Below, in pieces: positions 62,713 through 64,000 of a DNA stretch of 64,000 bases. How positions within the stretch are numbered: the stretch's first letter is position 1; each line of letters starts with the position of its first letter. Under the pieces are notes generated by a model. The model saw nothing but the letters and a program-made list of their open reading frames with translations. It searched no databases and was not told the DNA's origin. The stretch is from CBDBKL01 sp965206675 (lineage in GTDB: Bacteria; Bdellovibrionota; Bdellovibrionia; Bdellovibrionales; JAKFYE01): positions 248,001 to 312,000 of the forward strand of contig CBDBKL010000006.1 of NCBI GenBank assembly GCA_965206675.1, in the 5' to 3' direction. A program made the translations under genes and the position numbers.

Positions 62713-62778
62713 TTTTAAATACAAGTCGTTGTGAAAATGAAAATGACGTCAAGGCTTAAAGATAACAAATATAAAAAA

Positions 62779-63597
62779 CTAAAGAGATTTAGCCGACAAA
62801 AACTTATCAAGATAAAATCGCTTCTCCCTGTTTTCAATCAAACAAAGAGCTTGTAAGTAATCTCCATCAGGATTTCTTACAATACCCACAGGTCTTATTT
62901 GCCTAGGATCATGGCCCTTGCGATAAATAACTTCCAAGTCCTTTCCGCTCTCAAGAGCATAAATCAGAGTATCACCGATTTCATCTCTTCTAATATCAGA
63001 AATAGAATAGTACTGCCAGGCCATTTTTTTCCTTTGTAGTTCTTGAAAGGACTCAATTGTTTTTTCTTCCCCTACTTTTTCTGCAATTTTTAGAAAAACC
63101 CTCAGAGCACCATGAGCATCTTCACGTGCTCGATGTGCCAATTCCTTTGGTAACTTCAAAAAATCAATTAAAGTCTGTAACCTATGGTTCGGTGCCTCTT
63201 TAAAAACAGATTGAGATAAAAGAGAGGTACAAAGTACAGGCTCTACAGGCAAAGGCAAATTTTCTTTTTCAAACTCATGGGCCAAAAATCCCAAATCAAA
63301 AGGCGCATGGTGAGCAATGTGAACTGCACCCTTTAAAAAATTATAAAAATCTCCAATAACATCACTCGCCCTTGGTGCACTCTCAACCATTTCATTTGTG
63401 ATCCCATGAATACCTACAATAAAATCACTCATTTTTTCATAAGGCTTTATAAGGGATTGAAACGTATCAACAACCTGCCCCCTCTCCCATCGAACAGCTC
63501 CTATTTCACAGATTTCACTGCCAATAGGATAAGCACCAGTTGTTTCAATATCTAACGCTACAAAGGGAATATTAGGCCAAACTTGATTTTTCATCAT
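62779..63597 (-). CDS. DnaQ-like 3'-5' exonuclease with WYL-like C-terminal domain
   Basis: About 272 residues from ATG 63597; a longer TTG-started frame to 63654 has no support. The exonuclease (DEDDh) part has VALDIETTG (D, E), the middle HHAPFDLGFL (D) and HRAREDAHGA (H, D). Linker QRKKMAWQYYS is followed by a WYL-type module (LIYALESGKDLEVIYRKGHDPRQIRPVGIV...FYLDKF). WYL domains bind nucleic acid or nucleotides and often regulate attached enzymes. It is not linked to a polymerase gene. Confidence 0.8.
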   Translation of the reverse strand: MMKNQVWPNIPFVALDIETTGAYPIGSEICEIGAVRWERGQVVDTFQSLIKPYEKMSDFIVGIHGITNEMVESAPRASDVIGDFYNFLKGAVHIAHHAPFDLGFLAHEFEKENLPLPVEPVLCTSLLSQSVFKEAPNHRLQTLIDFLKLPKELAHRAREDAHGALRVFLKIAEKVGEEKTIESFQELQRKKMAWQYYSISDIRRDEIGDTLIYALESGKDLEVIYRKGHDPRQIRPVGIVRNPDGDYLQALCLIENREKRFYLDKFLSAKSL

Positions 63598-63710
63598 AAA
63601 ATGAACTATCAACCTTATAGCTATTAGGAAAGTATGAAATCCTTTTTGCCACAAAGCGTGACAATTTTCATTCTCACCTGTATAGAAAGAGCTTTTAGGA
63701 GCTTAAACAT

Positions 63711-64000
63711 ATGAAAAAAATTGTTGGCTTTTTTGCTGGTGAGCACCTCATTGTTAATGTCCTAACAGCCGTCTTAATCATACTCGGTGCAGCCTCTTTA
63801 TTTATTATTAAAAAAGAAATTTTTCCCCCTGTCGATTTTGATATCACAGTGGTTCAAACTGTTATGCCAGGAGCCTCCCCTGAACAGATTGAAAACCTTA
63901 TAACAAACCCATTGGAAGAAGCTCTTAAGGAAGTTGACGGTATAAAAAAGGTACAGAGTATCGCCACTGAAAACCTATCTCTTATTACAGTCTTTTTAGA
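63711..64000 (+). CDS. RND family efflux permease, 5' part only
   Basis: About 96 residues before the right edge. One N-terminal membrane helix (about 12-32), then IKKEIFPPVDFDITVVQTVM, PGASPEQIENLITNPLEEAL and EVDGIKKVQSIATENLSLIT, the standard beginning of HAE1/AcrB-type inner-membrane RND pumps. AGGAG is nine bases before ATG. Divergent from the DnaQ-WYL gene. The partner membrane-fusion and outer-membrane genes would lie outside the window. Confidence 0.9.
   Translation, partial: MKKIVGFFAGEHLIVNVLTAVLIILGAASLFIIKKEIFPPVDFDITVVQTVMPGASPEQIENLITNPLEEALKEVDGIKKVQSIATENLSLITVFL

Noticed and set aside
1..64000. tRNA, rRNA, tmRNA or riboswitch genes
   Set aside because: No cloverleaf, rRNA-like stretch or known riboswitch core was seen when reading the gaps; a covariance-model scan would settle it.

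Overview
The window is AT-rich, densely coded DNA from a Gram-negative bacterium. A lipid A pathway phosphoesterase (LpxH), many lipoprotein and Sec signal peptides and a DAP-type MurE (DNPR motif) all point to a diderm. The gene content resembles Bdellovibrionota/Oligoflexia: a long division and cell-wall (dcw) cluster with murC-murB-ftsQ-ftsA-ftsZ at its end, AddAB instead of RecBCD, a Ser/Thr kinase with PEGA domains, a HAMP-like LspA and many secreted proteins of unknown function. That placement is inference; no rRNA or tRNA gene is visible to confirm it.

Layout. 1-11.3 kb: the 5' end of a membrane sensor-like gene, an alpha/beta hydrolase, an orphan DNA methyltransferase, addB-addA, a two-gene HipA-like kinase module and a cold-shock-like small protein. 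11.4-23.1 kb: coaE, a PEGA Ser/Thr kinase, an AMIN-like protein, a 1117-residue lipoprotein, nadK-recN, two tandem paralogous secreted proteins and lpxH. 23.4-49.3 kb, minus strand: the dcw cluster, read as rsmH-ftsL-ftsI-[glycosyltransferases, metalloprotease]-murE-murF-mraY-murD-ftsW-murG-murC-murB-[accessory island]-ftsQ-ftsA-ftsZ. Two blocks of non-dcw genes interrupt it. One, between ftsI and murE, holds a frameshifted polyprenol-phosphate-mannose-synthase-like GT2 gene with a ten-G tract, its likely partner membrane glycosyltransferase, and a lipoprotein metzincin protease. The other, between murB and ftsQ (about 6 kb), holds two secreted ankyrin proteins, a DUF2779/Cas4-like nuclease with a signal peptide, and an Rpn-type PD-(D/E)XK gene. 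mraZ and ddl are not in their usual places.

49.6-64 kb: a zinc-ribbon membrane protein, tdk-hpt nucleotide salvage, dacB (PBP4), a degenerate trypsin-like/Sel1 protein, a peptide-binding lipoprotein, an LspA-HAMP-like fusion, secreted and lipoprotein unknowns, a third secreted ankyrin protein, small overlapping genes, a DnaQ-WYL fusion, and the start of an RND efflux pump gene.

Non-coding structure: two families of long imperfect palindromes. Family A lies at about 31.6, 49.4 and 60.7 kb; family B is two adjacent copies at 57.0-57.3 kb. There is also a TGTCCGGATT motif shared by two intergenic regions, a 20-bp tandem repeat and one clear convergent terminator. The points most worth following are the secreted Cas4-like nuclease in the dcw island, the G-tract glycosyltransferase, the TALF-type secreted ankyrins with a C-terminal Cys-Tyr, the apparent AUU start of rsmH, and the protease-like protein lacking His and Ser.
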